A DNA stretch of 6,997 nt, from contig JAKAMS010000132.1 of assembly GCA_021812745.1 (NCBI GenBank), forward strand, positions 1 through 6,997, written 5' to 3'. Position 1 is the first letter of the stretch, and each line of letters starts with the position of its first letter. Of the stretch, positions 6,466 through 6,997 are shown one piece after another. The notes beneath the pieces were generated by a model. It was not told the DNA's origin. It worked only from the letters and a program-made list of their open reading frames with translations, and searched no databases. Source of the DNA: Bacteroidota bacterium. GTDB taxonomy: Bacteria > Bacteroidota > Ignavibacteria > Ignavibacteriales > Melioribacteraceae. The position numbers and the translations under genes are program-made.

Positions 6466-6997
6466 TTATTCAATGTAAACCCTCGGTACACGCGTATTGA
6501 TGTTTGTTAAAATTTCATACGGAATTGTTCCCGCCCAATCGGCAAGTTCTTCAACCGTAATTTTGTTTTCACCATCGCTTCCGAACAAAATAACTTCGTC
6601 TCCGTTGTAAGCGGAATCTTTTTCAATATTAACAACAATCTGATCCATCGAAATTCTTCCTATGACGGGATAACGTTTTCCGTTAAGAAGCACTTCCGCT
6701 TTGTGAGACATACTTCTAAAATAACCGTCGCCGTAACCGACCGGAACAGTGATTGACCGAACATCATGATCGGATTGCCAGGTCAAGCCGTATCCAACCG
6801 GATGATTTGCCTTGATAATTTTGAAATAGACAACAAGAGATTTCCATGTTGAAGCCGGTTTAACTTTTATAGTGTGAGGAATTTCTTGTGAAGGATAAAC
6901 GCCGTAAAGTAAAAGTCCGGGGCGCACCATATCAAGATTCGCTTCCGGCATCTGAAGTATTGAACCGGATTTTGAAATGTGTCTTATCGGAAATTGA
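6466..6997 (-). CDS. alr: Alanine racemase, C-terminal part (5' end outside the window)
   Basis: The last 176 codons of a pyridoxal-phosphate alanine racemase, the enzyme making D-alanine for peptidoglycan, read on the - strand to a TAA at 6468-6466. The frame stays open to the window edge (visible start 'QFPIRHISKSGSILQ'), so the ATG at 6951-6949 is internal and the lysine-bearing barrel that holds PLP lies outside. Landmarks match the racemase C-terminal half: 'MVRPGLLLYG' with the Arg that contacts the PLP ring nitrogen (Arg219 in Geobacillus enzyme), 'VGYGLTW' whose Tyr (codon 6792-6790) corresponds to catalytic Tyr265, 'VPVGYGDGY', and 'GRISMDQ' corresponding to Met312-Asp313. Spacing between these sites agrees with the Geobacillus enzyme to within one or two residues. 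In this bacterial group Alr is sometimes fused behind a MurF domain; the window cannot show whether that is so here. Confidence 0.93.
   Translation of the reverse strand, partial: QFPIRHISKSGSILQMPEANLDMVRPGLLLYGVYPSQEIPHTIKVKPASTWKSLVVYFKIIKANHPVGYGLTWQSDHDVRSITVPVGYGDGYFRSMSHKAEVLLNGKRYPVIGRISMDQIVVNIEKDSAYNGDEVILFGSDGENKITVEELADWAGTIPYEILTNINTRVPRVYIE

Noticed and set aside
6456..6474. Hairpin ATTGAA / TTCAAT spanning both convergent stop codons as a bidirectional terminator
   Set aside because: The stem is only 6 AT-rich pairs with a 7-nt loop and lacks a T-tract; too weak to call a terminator. The genes are simply packed 5 nt apart.

Overview
The window looks like ordinary chromosome of a low-GC, Gram-negative bacterium of the Bacteroidota/Ignavibacteriota (Chlorobi-like) group. 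Three things suggest this. There is a secreted GH92 alpha-mannosidase whose signal peptide ends in a typical '...LSAQ'. Shine-Dalgarno signals are weak or absent before several genes. The long conserved protein at 4646-6460 reads like an uncharacterised protein of that group. The placement is an inference from style, not from a marker gene.

Left part (1-3276), all on the + strand: a small zinc cytosine deaminase strikingly like the fungal FCY1 enzyme; a compact unit (454-923) made of a GxxExxY-family PD-(D/E)XK-like gene between two 42-nt imperfect inverted repeats built from 9-nt units; then a complete secreted GH92 alpha-mannosidase. The true start of the mannosidase is position 943. An upstream in-frame TTG at 889 would add 18 residues that are only translated repeat DNA.

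Middle part (3277-4645): a visibly AT-richer stretch with two small co-directional genes, a two-CxxC zinc-ribbon protein and a nuclease with an N-terminal helical/winged-helix-like domain and a C-terminal NucS/DUF91-type PD-(D/E)XK domain. They are 37 nt apart and probably form an acquired accessory module. It is flanked by 97 nt and 206 nt of noncoding DNA without a convincing promoter or terminator.

Right part (4646-6997): a 604-residue protein that I read as an FMN/phosphate-binding TIM barrel (nitronate monooxygenase / glutamate synthase FMN-domain style) with a cysteine-rich region and a helical C-terminal tail, function unknown. It converges, with only 5 nt between stop codons, on the 3' part of an alanine racemase gene on the - strand that runs off the window.

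The genes do not form one obvious pathway. The best leads are the repeat-bounded GxxExxY unit, the zinc-ribbon/nuclease pair and the orphan cysteine-rich TIM-barrel protein.
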